Under the pieces are notes generated by a model. That model was not told the origin of the DNA. It made no database searches and saw only the letters and a list, made by a program, of their open reading frames with translations. A stretch of DNA of 5,650 nt. Origin: an uncultured bacterium (GTDB lineage: Bacteria; Bacillota; Clostridia; Lachnospirales; Lachnospiraceae). The first letter of the stretch is position 1. Each line of letters begins with the position of its first letter. The stretch is from positions 1 through 5,650 of the forward strand of contig CAJMQQ010000094.1 in NCBI GenBank assembly GCA_905215625.1, read 5' to 3'. The translations under genes and the position numbers were made by a program. Shown piece after piece: positions 1 to 5,650 of the stretch.

Positions 1-55
1 GCTACCTTGCAGGGGAATTCCAGTTATCAAGACCATACGAAAATCTTCACGGCGG
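1..55. other. Sequence at the left edge that does not continue rel
   Basis: Reading rel leftward, family-like sequence stops at codon 444 (bases 56-58). The next codons give Pro-Pro and a TGA at 47-49. Known Rel proteins continue after the motif AIHSA with a conserved stretch resembling VGNKMVGAKVNG. None of the three minus frames of bases 1-55 restores it, so a simple one- or two-base frameshift does not explain the break. One minus frame stays open to the edge (LRREDFRMVLITGIPLQGS), and one plus frame is open from base 3 to a TGA at 63-65 (ending YENLHGGAL). I recognise neither peptide. The stretch may be the end of an inserted element, a rearrangement junction or an assembly artefact; it is too short to decide. 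Confidence 0.5.
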
Positions 56-1387
56 AGCACTGTGAATGGCATAAGCAAAATCAATGGGGGTAGAACCACT
101 GGGAAGGGTTTTTACGTCTCCAGAAGGGGTAAAGCAATATACGTTTTCCGAAAACAGGTTCAAATCGTTTTTAATCAGGCTTAAAAACTCTTTTCCGTCG
201 TCTGCTTCCTTCTGCCACTCCAGAATCTGGCGCAGCCAGCTAAGCTTTGCCTCTTCGCTGCCTGCCGCTACCTGACCGCTGCCGCTCTCTTTGTACTTCC
301 AGTGGGCGGCAATACCGTATTCTGCAGTGCGGTGCATCTCATAGGTACGAATCTGGATCTCAAAAGGCTGTCCGTTGCTGCCGATTAAAGTCGTATGGAG
401 AGACTGGTACATATTAGGCTTTGGCATAGCAATATAGTCTTTAAACCGGCCCGGAATGGGTTTGTACATCTCATGGATAACGCCAAGAGCTGCATAACAG
501 TCTTTTACATTTTCCACAATAATCCGGACTGCAAACAAATCGTAAATCTGGTCCAGGGTCTTTTTCTGGTTGACCATCTTACGGTAAATACTAAAGAAGT
601 GCTTGACGCGGCCGCTGATTTCCGCCTTAATGCCGGCCATCTCCATGTGGCGTCCCACCTCTTTTACGATGGAGTCCACAAAGGCTTCCCTCTCATCTTT
701 TTTCAGATAAATTTTTTCTGCCAAATCGTAATAAACATCCGGCTCTAAATATTTCAGCGCCAGATCGTCCAGCTCAATCTTAATTTTGGAAATACCAAGC
801 CGGTTGGCAATAGGGGAATAAATATCCATGGTTTCCCTTGCTTTTTCCTTCTGTTTGGCCGGACTCTGGTACTGGAGCGTCCTCATGTTATGAAGGCGGT
901 CTGCCAGCTTAATTAAGATTACGCGGATGTCCTTTGCCATGGCAAGAAACATCTTGCGCAGATTTTCTGCCTGAATCTCTGTCTTATCCTTAGACCAGGA
1001 CAACTGGGTCAGCTTGGTAACACCGTCTACCAGAAGAGCTACCTCGGCTCCAAACTCTTTGGTCAGCTCGTCTAAGGTCATAACCGTATCTTCTACTACG
1101 TCGTGAAGAAGGGCTGCCTCAATGGTTTCCTTATCCAGCTCCAGATCTGCCAGGATAATGGCAACGCATAACGGATGGATAATGTACGGCTCTCCTGATT
1201 TTCTCTTCTGTCCTTCGTGGGCGCTGTCTGCAATCTTATACGCCTTTTCGATCATGCTGATGTCGTCGGAAGGATGATACCGGCGAATCCGGTTCACTAA
1301 TTCCTGATATAATTCCTCCGGACTCGTAAAGTCAGCCGGTGCTTCCAGTTCCATATCCAAATCTCTTCGTTTTTTTATATTTTCCAT
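47..1387 (-). CDS. relA: Bifunctional (p)ppGpp synthetase/hydrolase Rel (RelA/SpoT family), broken in the TGS domain
   Basis: Rel makes the alarmone (p)ppGpp from ATP and GDP/GTP and also hydrolyses it, setting the stringent response in the cytoplasm. The 446 residues contain a full HD hydrolase domain (about 45-170: H71, H95-D96, E99-D100, D163 in LADRLHN). They also contain a full synthetase domain (about 230-365: GRVKH near 259-263, D283, YQSLHTT near 327-333, E343 in FEIQIRT). RFKD at 314-317 is the RxKD signature of bifunctional enzymes, unlike the ExDD of monofunctional RelA. The TGS domain starts near 415 but homology ends at A444, followed by Pro-Pro-stop. Family members are usually 730-770 residues, so half of TGS and the helical, zinc-finger and ACT regions are missing. 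The catalytic half looks functional and could be deregulated, because the missing part senses ribosomes and restrains synthesis. ATG 1387 is the first in-frame start after a stop; GGAG lies 13 bases upstream, an unusually long gap. It has its own promoter. Confidence 0.9.
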   Translation of the reverse strand: MENIKKRRDLDMELEAPADFTSPEELYQELVNRIRRYHPSDDISMIEKAYKIADSAHEGQKRKSGEPYIIHPLCVAIILADLELDKETIEAALLHDVVEDTVMTLDELTKEFGAEVALLVDGVTKLTQLSWSKDKTEIQAENLRKMFLAMAKDIRVILIKLADRLHNMRTLQYQSPAKQKEKARETMDIYSPIANRLGISKIKIELDDLALKYLEPDVYYDLAEKIYLKKDEREAFVDSIVKEVGRHMEMAGIKAEISGRVKHFFSIYRKMVNQKKTLDQIYDLFAVRIIVENVKDCYAALGVIHEMYKPIPGRFKDYIAMPKPNMYQSLHTTLIGSNGQPFEIQIRTYEMHRTAEYGIAAHWKYKESGSGQVAAGSEEAKLSWLRQILEWQKEADDGKEFLSLIKNDLNLFSENVYCFTPSGDVKTLPSGSTPIDFAYAIHSAPP

Positions 1388-1441
1388 CGGCTGTCACCCG
1401 CTCCTTTCCAACGTTTTCCAAAATTTTCATAAGTAGTATTC

Positions 1442-1470
1442 ATTATAAATTTTTTTAAGCGAAAATGCAA
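1442..1470 (-). promoter_or_regulatory. Sigma-A-type promoter of rel
   Basis: On the minus strand a TTGCAT -35 box (1465-1470) and a perfect TATAAT -10 box (1442-1447) are separated by exactly 17 bases that include a run of seven A. Transcription should start near 1434-1436, giving a leader of about 48 bases before the rel ATG. The promoter begins 8 bases past the stop of the upstream metallo-hydrolase gene. I see no terminator between the two genes, so rel probably has its own promoter plus some readthrough. Confidence 0.8.
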
Positions 1471-1477
1471 GTAAATG

Positions 1478-2314
1478 TCAAATTTTGTCTGTCAGGAACA
1501 GGCAATCGCCGCTCCCAAGGGAATTTATCTGCTTCTCCTGATTCCAAAAAAGGCCCTCTCCAGAGCAGTGATTCAGGTAAAGTCTCTCTACTCCCAGACG
1601 GGTAAGCTCCTGCATAGTCCGTTCCTGGCAGTCTTTTTCCCTATCTTTTAAATGAATCCCTCCTGCCACGAAAGCCAGACGGCGGCCTGGGAACCGCTCT
1701 TTTACGGTTTCCAGCATATTTAAAATCCCTGGATGGCTGCATCCGGCTATTACGCCGACTGCATTTTTTTCCGGCAGTTCCAGAACCAGGCAAATCTCGT
1801 CTTCAAATAAATCGTCAATAAGGGTTCCGTCTTTTTCTTTTACAAATCTTTTAGATAGTTCTTCCCATAAATTGGTTCTTTTAAACCTGCCTGCTGCAAA
1901 ACAGTGGGGACTAATCTGGAAAATCTCCTGACAGACCTGTATGGTTCCAAATGCTTTTTTTGCTTCTGCTTCGGAAAATCCGCATCCCAGATAAGTGTAA
2001 ACCCCTGCTTCTTCCTTCTGAATCCGGTATTTTTTATCAAAAAATCCCTCTCCTACTACCAGCGGGCAGGAAAGTCCCCTGGAAACGCCTTTCATCAGAC
2101 CGCCTGCATGGTCGTAATGACTATGGCTTACAACCGCGCAGGTAATGGCCTCCGGACGGATTCCCAGCTTTTTTGCATTGTCCCAGACTGCCCCGCTGTT
2201 TCCTGTATCAAATAAAATGGTTTCCGGCCCGTCTTCTACCAAAAAAGAAAGACCATGCTCTGCTGATAAATCCCTGCGGGATGTGTGGTTTTCGATAAGT
2301 GTTGTTACTTTCAT
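1478..2314 (-). CDS. Metallo-beta-lactamase-fold hydrolase of the COG1237 type
   Basis: A 278-residue cytoplasmic protein without signal peptide or membrane segments. It has the order of metal ligands of the metallo-beta-lactamase fold: LFDTG (34-38), SHSHYDH (63-69) giving the HxHxDH site, GCSHPG (191-196, H194), GGIHL (218-222, H221) and NHCSG (248-252, H249). The GCSH and GG[FI]H motifs are characteristic of COG1237, whose archaeal members include the enzyme named 7,8-dihydropterin-6-yl-methyl-4-(beta-D-ribofuranosyl)aminobenzene 5'-phosphate synthase. In bacteria the substrate is generally unknown, and that name should not be transferred here. The ATG at 2314 follows a purine-rich but weak AGAGAGA site. 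The gene sits between the apt terminator and the rel promoter, with no good promoter of its own visible in the 71-base gap after apt, so it may depend on readthrough. Fold and metal site are secure; substrate and pathway are not. Confidence 0.85.
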   Translation of the reverse strand: MKVTTLIENHTSRRDLSAEHGLSFLVEDGPETILFDTGNSGAVWDNAKKLGIRPEAITCAVVSHSHYDHAGGLMKGVSRGLSCPLVVGEGFFDKKYRIQKEEAGVYTYLGCGFSEAEAKKAFGTIQVCQEIFQISPHCFAAGRFKRTNLWEELSKRFVKEKDGTLIDDLFEDEICLVLELPEKNAVGVIAGCSHPGILNMLETVKERFPGRRLAFVAGGIHLKDREKDCQERTMQELTRLGVERLYLNHCSGEGLFWNQEKQINSLGSGDCLFLTDKI

Positions 2315-2331
2315 AGTTTCTCTCTGTCTGT

Positions 2332-2380
2332 AAAAAAAGAGACTGCCACAAAATCAAGTTTCTTTTACGCGGCAGTCCCT
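2332..2380 (-). terminator. Rho-independent terminator after apt
   Basis: In minus-strand RNA the arm 2371-2380 (AGGGACUGCC) pairs over 10 positions with 2338-2347 (GGCAGUCUCU), with a single G.U pair. Three further inner positions can pair, two of them as G.U. The hairpin is followed at once by seven U (2332-2338, the last shared with the stem). It starts 5 bases after the apt stop codon. The imperfect pairs are A/C on the plus strand, so the structure works for minus-strand transcripts, matching the direction of apt. It should separate the regulator-apt transcript from the metallo-hydrolase gene, at least partly. Confidence 0.88.
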
Positions 2381-2385
2381 GTTGA

Positions 2386-2910
2386 TTAGTTTCCTTCGTA
2401 GGTAATAGCAGAATATACATCGTATCCCGCCAGCTTTTCTCTTCCTTTCAGTCCGGCTAATTCCATAACAAAGCAGATTTTAACTACTTCTCCCCCAAGT
2501 TCTTCTACCAGCTTAATGATGGCTTCGGTAGTGCCTCCTGTGGCAATCAGGTCGTCTACGATAACCACTTTCTGTCCCGGTTTAATGGAGTCTTTGTGCA
2601 TTTCGATTACTGCACTGCCGTATTCCAGATCGTACTCTGCTGAAATGGTTTCGCAAGGAAGTTTGCCTTTTTTGCGCACTGGAACAAATCCTTTGTGAAG
2701 GGCATAAGCAACCGGTACACCGAAAATAAAGCCTCTGGATTCCGGTCCTACTACTACGTCAAAATCCAGATCCTTCACACTGTCTTTTAACTGGTTGACC
2801 GCCAGTTCCAGTCCGTCTGCATCCTGCAAAATGGTGGTAACATCCCGGAAAATAATCCCAGGCTCCGGAAAATCCGGAATGCTTCTGACATACTCTTCTA
2901 ATCGTTTCAT
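2386..2910 (-). CDS. apt: Adenine phosphoribosyltransferase
   Basis: Converts adenine and PRPP to AMP and pyrophosphate in cytoplasmic purine salvage. The 174 residues are close to the usual 170-175. Visible signatures are PDFPxPGIIFRD (12-23), GPESRGF (55-61), RKKGKLP (79-85) contributing to the active-site loop, and the PRPP-binding motif VVIVDDLIATGGT (115-127) with the acidic pair D119-D120. The C-terminal YDVYSAITYE is also typical. The ATG overlaps the TGA of the LacI-type gene in an ATGA arrangement. An AGAAGGAG site inside the end of that gene lies 8 bases upstream, so apt is probably translationally coupled to the regulator. A terminator follows 5 bases after the stop. In many Firmicutes apt lies between recJ and relA; here the rel side is kept, with one gene inserted, while the upstream side is replaced by sugar genes. 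Confidence 0.96.
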   Translation of the reverse strand: MKRLEEYVRSIPDFPEPGIIFRDVTTILQDADGLELAVNQLKDSVKDLDFDVVVGPESRGFIFGVPVAYALHKGFVPVRKKGKLPCETISAEYDLEYGSAVIEMHKDSIKPGQKVVIVDDLIATGGTTEAIIKLVEELGGEVVKICFVMELAGLKGREKLAGYDVYSAITYEGN

Positions 2911-3920
2911 GCTTTTTTCTCCTTCTTTTCGTTTCTAATATTTCTTACCGTTTCCCGGATAATCAGCTTATTTTCCAGGTAAATCCGGCGGTTATCCCAG
3001 GTTCCTTCTTCCAGACGCTTTAGCAGAACCCTGGTTCCCTCTTTTGCAATCTCGCTCATACTTCTCTCTACGGTGGTTAATTTCATACTGGAATAGCCAG
3101 ACAAATCCCAATTATCAAATCCAATGAGAGAAACATCTTCCGGAACGGAAAGCCCTCGCTCTGTTACAGCTACCCTGGCGCCAAAGGCCATTTCATCGTT
3201 GAAACACAACAGAGCTGTCGGTTTATAATCCAGCAGCCGCTTTGCCGCCTGATAGCCGCTTTCATAACGGTAATTTCCGCATATTACCGGCACCATATCC
3301 GGATCAAATCCATGGCGCTTCATGGACTGACGCCACCCTCTGTGCCGGAGACGGGTGGAATCCAGGTTTGGCTGGCCTTCAATCACTCCAATGTTCCGGT
3401 GGCCGTTGTCTAAGAGATAATCCATGGCTTTTCCCATGGCCTGTTCTTCGTCTGTCGTTATATTCGGGGCATCTACGTCCACCTTCCGGCAGATTACGAC
3501 CATCGGGATTTTCTTTTTCATAACTTCTTCCATAAAAGGCAAATCGTCATCTTTCTGGGACAGGACAATAATGCCGTCAAAATAGCTAGGATTAATGGTT
3601 CCCGGCTCGTGCATATCAATACCTTTTACCACTACATTATAACGGCTTCCCACAATGCTGTATACTCCTGTCAGCACTTCGTGAAGAACAAAAGGCGACG
3701 ACATCCGGCTGATGGTAGAAAAATACAGTCCTATTACATAGGAACGGGACAATTTTAAGTTCACTGCCGCCTGGTTACGGGTATATCCCATCCTCTCTGC
3801 GATCTCAATAATTCTCTTTTGTTTTTCCTTATTCTCTGTTCCGATTCCATTTAAAGCTCTGGAAACCGTAGAATAAGAAACTCCTGCTTCTTTTGCCACA
3901 TCTTTTATTGTAACCGCCAT
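2907..3920 (-). CDS. LacI-family transcriptional regulator
   Basis: A 337-residue DNA-binding repressor of normal family length. The N-terminal helix-turn-helix spans about 3-23 (VTIKDVAKEAGVSYSTVSRAL) and is followed by the third helix and a hinge with the conserved leucine near 55. From about 61 to 325 comes a periplasmic-binding-protein-like effector domain: YFDGIIVLS (113-121), GHRNIGVIEG (173-182), RxRGWRQSM (192-200), ALLCFNDEMAFGA (236-248) and PEDVSLIGFDN (260-270). Such proteins usually bind a sugar or sugar acid and release their operator. AAGGAG lies 5 bases before the ATG. The gene starts 28 bases after the GH28 stop and overlaps apt, so it probably belongs to the same transcript as the hydrolase. 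From this context its effector is plausibly a pectin breakdown product and its target the transporter/GH28 operon; neither is shown by the sequence. No convincing operator was found in the window. Confidence 0.93.
   Translation of the reverse strand: MAVTIKDVAKEAGVSYSTVSRALNGIGTENKEKQKRIIEIAERMGYTRNQAAVNLKLSRSYVIGLYFSTISRMSSPFVLHEVLTGVYSIVGSRYNVVVKGIDMHEPGTINPSYFDGIIVLSQKDDDLPFMEEVMKKKIPMVVICRKVDVDAPNITTDEEQAMGKAMDYLLDNGHRNIGVIEGQPNLDSTRLRHRGWRQSMKRHGFDPDMVPVICGNYRYESGYQAAKRLLDYKPTALLCFNDEMAFGARVAVTERGLSVPEDVSLIGFDNWDLSGYSSMKLTTVERSMSEIAKEGTRVLLKRLEEGTWDNRRIYLENKLIIRETVRNIRNEKKEKKA
2919..2926 (-). promoter_or_regulatory. Ribosome binding site of apt inside the LacI-type gene
   Basis: Minus-strand AGAAGGAG lies within the last codons of the regulator, 8 bases before the apt ATG. 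The lysine- and glutamate-rich tail of the regulator (EKKEKKA) is largely what this purine-rich site encodes. Together with the 4-base ATGA overlap it supports coupled translation. Confidence 0.75.
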
Positions 3921-3948
3921 ACTATCTCCTTAACCTGACCTGCAGTTC

Positions 3949-5508
3949 TCATTCTGTAATCATCTTATCGACTCCTGCCAGGTCAACCAAAAGACCGTCC
4001 GGATGTTCAATTGCTACATTCCGGATTGTCAATTCTCCAATATTTTTTGCAAGAATCCCTTTTCTGCTCATCGGCTCTACCCCCTCCAGCATAGCTGGAA
4101 CATCCTTTTGGGGATTTTCTGCGTATGTAACATGAATATTTTCCATTATGATTTCTTCAATCTTCTGCTCGGGAAGACCATAAAAATAAGCCGCCGCTAC
4201 ATGACAGTTTCTGGCCTCAATATCTTTGAAAACCAGGCTCTTAATTTCCGGCGTTCGGTCATCTATCGGAAGTTTTTCTTTGGTTCTTACATATTCCGTA
4301 TAACCATCTGGATCGCAAAAGTAAAAACAGTTGACCACAAACGGGGTCATAACATGATCCATATAAATCCGTTCAAATTTTATCTGGTCAATTACCGCGT
4401 CTTTTCCCCTGCCTCTGCGGGTCTTAATCCGCAGTCCTCTGTCTGTATGAAGGAATCTGCAGTCTTTTACCAGCAGACCTTTTACGCCCCCTGCCATTTC
4501 GCTTCCAATGGTAATGGAACCATGGCCGTCTCTCATACAGCACTGTGCGATGGTAATGGATTCCGACGGTGTCCGGTACTTGGAACCCATATAAATTTTG
4601 CCGGATTTTATGGCAATGCAGTCGTCTCCGAGGGAAAAATATACGCCTAGAATCTCTACATTTTTACAAGATTCTGGATCCAGACCGTCTGTATTGGGGG
4701 AATCCTTGGGATTTAATACCTTTAAATCTACAAATTTTAAGTCCTGGGAAAAATACGGGTGAATATTCCAGCTTGGACTGTTCTGTACCGTAATTCCCTG
4801 GATGGAAATGTTCTTGCACCGGTTTAAAAAAATCATCCTTGGCCGGAATGCAGTCCGCATCTTTTTCGGCTCGTACCACCAGTTATCTGGTTCGTCAGAG
4901 GCATTACCTTCTATCAGCCCCTGACCATAGATGACCACGTCTTCTGCTTCAATACCTGTGAGAATACCGGAAAACATCGGAAGGGGATTCCCTTCCCAGG
5001 TTCCCAGATTGTACTCTTCCGTTTCATCCCAGCTTTCTATCATGCCTGGGAAAACAGGGAATTTGTTCCGATCGGTAAATGCAGAAAGAACCGCTCCTTC
5101 TTCTAACTCAATCCGGATATGGCTTTTCAAAAACAGGCTGGTCAGACGGTAAGTTCCCTTAGGGATCAGAACTCTGCTGTCCTTCGGGCAAGCCATAACT
5201 GCTGCCTGCAAAAAGGTGGTGTCGTCCTGAACGCCATCCCCCTTTGCTCCAAATTCCTTTACATTGATGGTTACAAATTCTCTATCTGTCCGGAAACGGA
5301 TAGTTTCTGTATCCGCATCCCTGGTTACTTTTGCTTCATACTCTGTATCTGGCTGCAATCCATACAGACTTAACACAGTCCTGCGGCTTTCCAGCGCTTT
5401 TTTTCCATTTAAATATACCTGATATGGTGTTTCTGCCTCAAATGCAGAGCCATCTTCTGCCATAATGACTGCACAGCGTGCAGTTTTAAATACCAACAAA
5501 AGTTTCAT
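3949..5508 (-). CDS. GH28 polygalacturonase-type glycoside hydrolase (pectin oligosaccharide degradation)
   Basis: Family 28 enzymes hydrolyse alpha-1,4 links of polygalacturonate or rhamnogalacturonan with inversion, on a right-handed beta-helix. All four family signatures are present (519-residue numbering): NTDG 272-275 with D274, GDD 294-296 with D295 and D296, GHG 328-330 with H329, and RIK 360-362. The entry to the beta-helix, FGAKGDGVQDDT (86-97), is clear. Residues 1-75 resemble a fibronectin type III-like domain (LQPDTEYEAKV, 51-61). I chose ATG 5508 because AAGGTGAGG lies 8 bases upstream. A longer in-frame ATG at 5586 has no comparable site and would translate through the hairpin at 5538-5575. 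The N-terminus carries lysine and arginine where a signal peptide core would be, so a cytoplasmic enzyme acting on imported oligogalacturonides is likely. It follows a sugar ABC permease and precedes a LacI-type regulator. Exo-polygalacturonase is my favoured activity; related pectin side-chain activities are possible. Confidence 0.92.
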   Translation of the reverse strand: MKLLLVFKTARCAVIMAEDGSAFEAETPYQVYLNGKKALESRRTVLSLYGLQPDTEYEAKVTRDADTETIRFRTDREFVTINVKEFGAKGDGVQDDTTFLQAAVMACPKDSRVLIPKGTYRLTSLFLKSHIRIELEEGAVLSAFTDRNKFPVFPGMIESWDETEEYNLGTWEGNPLPMFSGILTGIEAEDVVIYGQGLIEGNASDEPDNWWYEPKKMRTAFRPRMIFLNRCKNISIQGITVQNSPSWNIHPYFSQDLKFVDLKVLNPKDSPNTDGLDPESCKNVEILGVYFSLGDDCIAIKSGKIYMGSKYRTPSESITIAQCCMRDGHGSITIGSEMAGGVKGLLVKDCRFLHTDRGLRIKTRRGRGKDAVIDQIKFERIYMDHVMTPFVVNCFYFCDPDGYTEYVRTKEKLPIDDRTPEIKSLVFKDIEARNCHVAAAYFYGLPEQKIEEIIMENIHVTYAENPQKDVPAMLEGVEPMSRKGILAKNIGELTIRNVAIEHPDGLLVDLAGVDKMITE

Positions 5509-5516
5509 AATGAAAA

Positions 5517-5525
5517 CCTCACCTT
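5517..5525 (-). promoter_or_regulatory. Ribosome binding site that fixes the GH28 start
   Basis: Minus-strand AAGGTGAGG, followed by 8 bases and then ATG at 5508. It decides between this start and the upstream in-frame ATG at 5586, which would add 26 residues unlike any GH28 N-terminus I know. Confidence 0.75.
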
Positions 5526-5537
5526 TTAGAATAGCAC

Positions 5538-5575
5538 AAGGCCGCTGCAAAAACAACTGTTTTCGCAGCAGCCCT
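5538..5575 (-). terminator. Long hairpin between permease and GH28 genes (partial terminator or processing element)
   Basis: In minus-strand RNA, 5558-5575 and 5538-5555 can pair over up to 18 positions around a tiny centre; the last inner pairs may open to form a loop. The three imperfect positions (5539/5574, 5543/5570, 5549/5564) are G.U wobbles in minus-strand RNA but A/C mismatches in plus-strand RNA, so the element acts in the direction of the genes. The 3' side continues UUGUGCUAUUCU rather than a clean U run. It may therefore terminate only partly, or protect or separate the transporter messenger from the downstream genes. Its 5' arm closely resembles that of the apt terminator. Confidence 0.6.
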
Positions 5576-5598
5576 GTTAAGTTCAAATACTTATAAAA

Positions 5599-5650
5599 TT
5601 ACCCCTTAACACCGCCGGCTGCAATACCGTCGATAAAGGAATCCTGAGCC
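5599..5650 (-). CDS. Carbohydrate ABC transporter permease, C-terminal end only (MalG/UgpE type)
   Basis: Only the last 16 residues and the TAA are in the window: AQDSFIDGIAAGGVKG. The ending with a small hydrophobic-glycine stretch and GxVKG is the usual C-terminus of the inner-membrane permease of CUT1-type sugar ABC importers (compare endings like GLTAGAVKG). The gene enters from the right edge and stops 90 bases before the GH28 start. This permease would import oligosaccharides for the GH28 enzyme. The identification rests on a short motif plus context, so family is likely and substrate is inferred. Confidence 0.7.
   Translation of the reverse strand, partial: AQDSFIDGIAAGGVKG

Noticed and set aside
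1..60. A group II intron boundary at the rel break.
   Set aside because: The typical intron 5' end GUGYG is not present at the junction on either strand, and no domain V-like hairpin is visible in the few bases available.
395..748. A 117-codon open frame on the plus strand opposite rel.
   Set aside because: It is antisense to the conserved synthetase domain of rel and shows no domain or start signals.
4027..4032. A perfect TTGACA on the minus strand near the end of the GH28 gene, as a possible promoter for the LacI-type gene and apt.
   Set aside because: At 16-18 bases downstream there is no acceptable -10 box, so it is more likely a chance match within coding sequence.
4003..4650. A 215-codon open frame on the plus strand inside the GH28 gene.
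   Set aside because: It lies wholly antisense to a gene with all GH28 catalytic motifs, its peptide has no recognisable domain, and no ribosome site precedes it.
5509..5586. Upstream extension of the GH28 gene to an in-frame ATG at 5586 (26 more residues).
   Set aside because: There is no ribosome binding site at 5586, the extension would run through the intergenic hairpin, and the ATG at 5508 has a strong site at the right distance.
5581..5598. Weak inverted repeat (AAGT/ACTT around six bases) after the permease stop, as a possible LacI-type operator.
   Set aside because: The arms are short and AT-rich, the central CpG typical of LacI-family operators is absent, and no promoter core overlaps it convincingly.

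Overview
The window looks like a chromosomal segment from a Lachnospiraceae-type member of the Clostridia (Bacillota). This rests on the strong AGGAG-type ribosome binding sites, a bifunctional Rel enzyme next to apt, the compact GC-rich terminator hairpins, moderate base composition, and a GH28/LacI/sugar-ABC set typical of gut plant-glycan users. The family assignment is an inference; nothing here fixes genus or species. Every supported gene lies on the minus strand, so transcription runs from right to left.

Right to left: (1) the last 16 codons of a carbohydrate ABC-transporter permease (5599-5650); (2) a 90-base gap with a long RNA hairpin (5538-5575); (3) a cytoplasmic GH28 polygalacturonase-type hydrolase (3949-5508); (4) a LacI-family regulator (2907-3920), 28 bases after it; (5) apt, adenine phosphoribosyltransferase (2386-2910), whose start overlaps the regulator's stop by 4 bases; (6) a rho-independent terminator (2332-2380); (7) a metallo-beta-lactamase-fold protein of the COG1237 type (1478-2314); (8) a near-consensus sigma-A promoter (1442-1470); (9) rel, a (p)ppGpp synthetase/hydrolase (47-1387), which is intact through its catalytic half but breaks inside the TGS domain.

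How they fit together: the right half reads as the end of a pectin or oligogalacturonide uptake-and-degradation operon (transporter, hydrolase, sugar-responsive regulator). The left half is the apt-rel housekeeping pair that in many Firmicutes follows recJ. Here the regulator of the sugar locus is translationally coupled to apt, so nucleotide salvage may be co-expressed with pectin use.

The most unusual points are the abrupt loss of Rel homology at about base 55, the grafting of a pectin locus onto the apt-rel neighbourhood, and two intergenic hairpins with closely similar 5' arms whose imperfect pairs are G.U wobbles only in minus-strand RNA. I found no CRISPR array, tRNA, rRNA or complete mobile element, and no clear candidate for a wholly new system.
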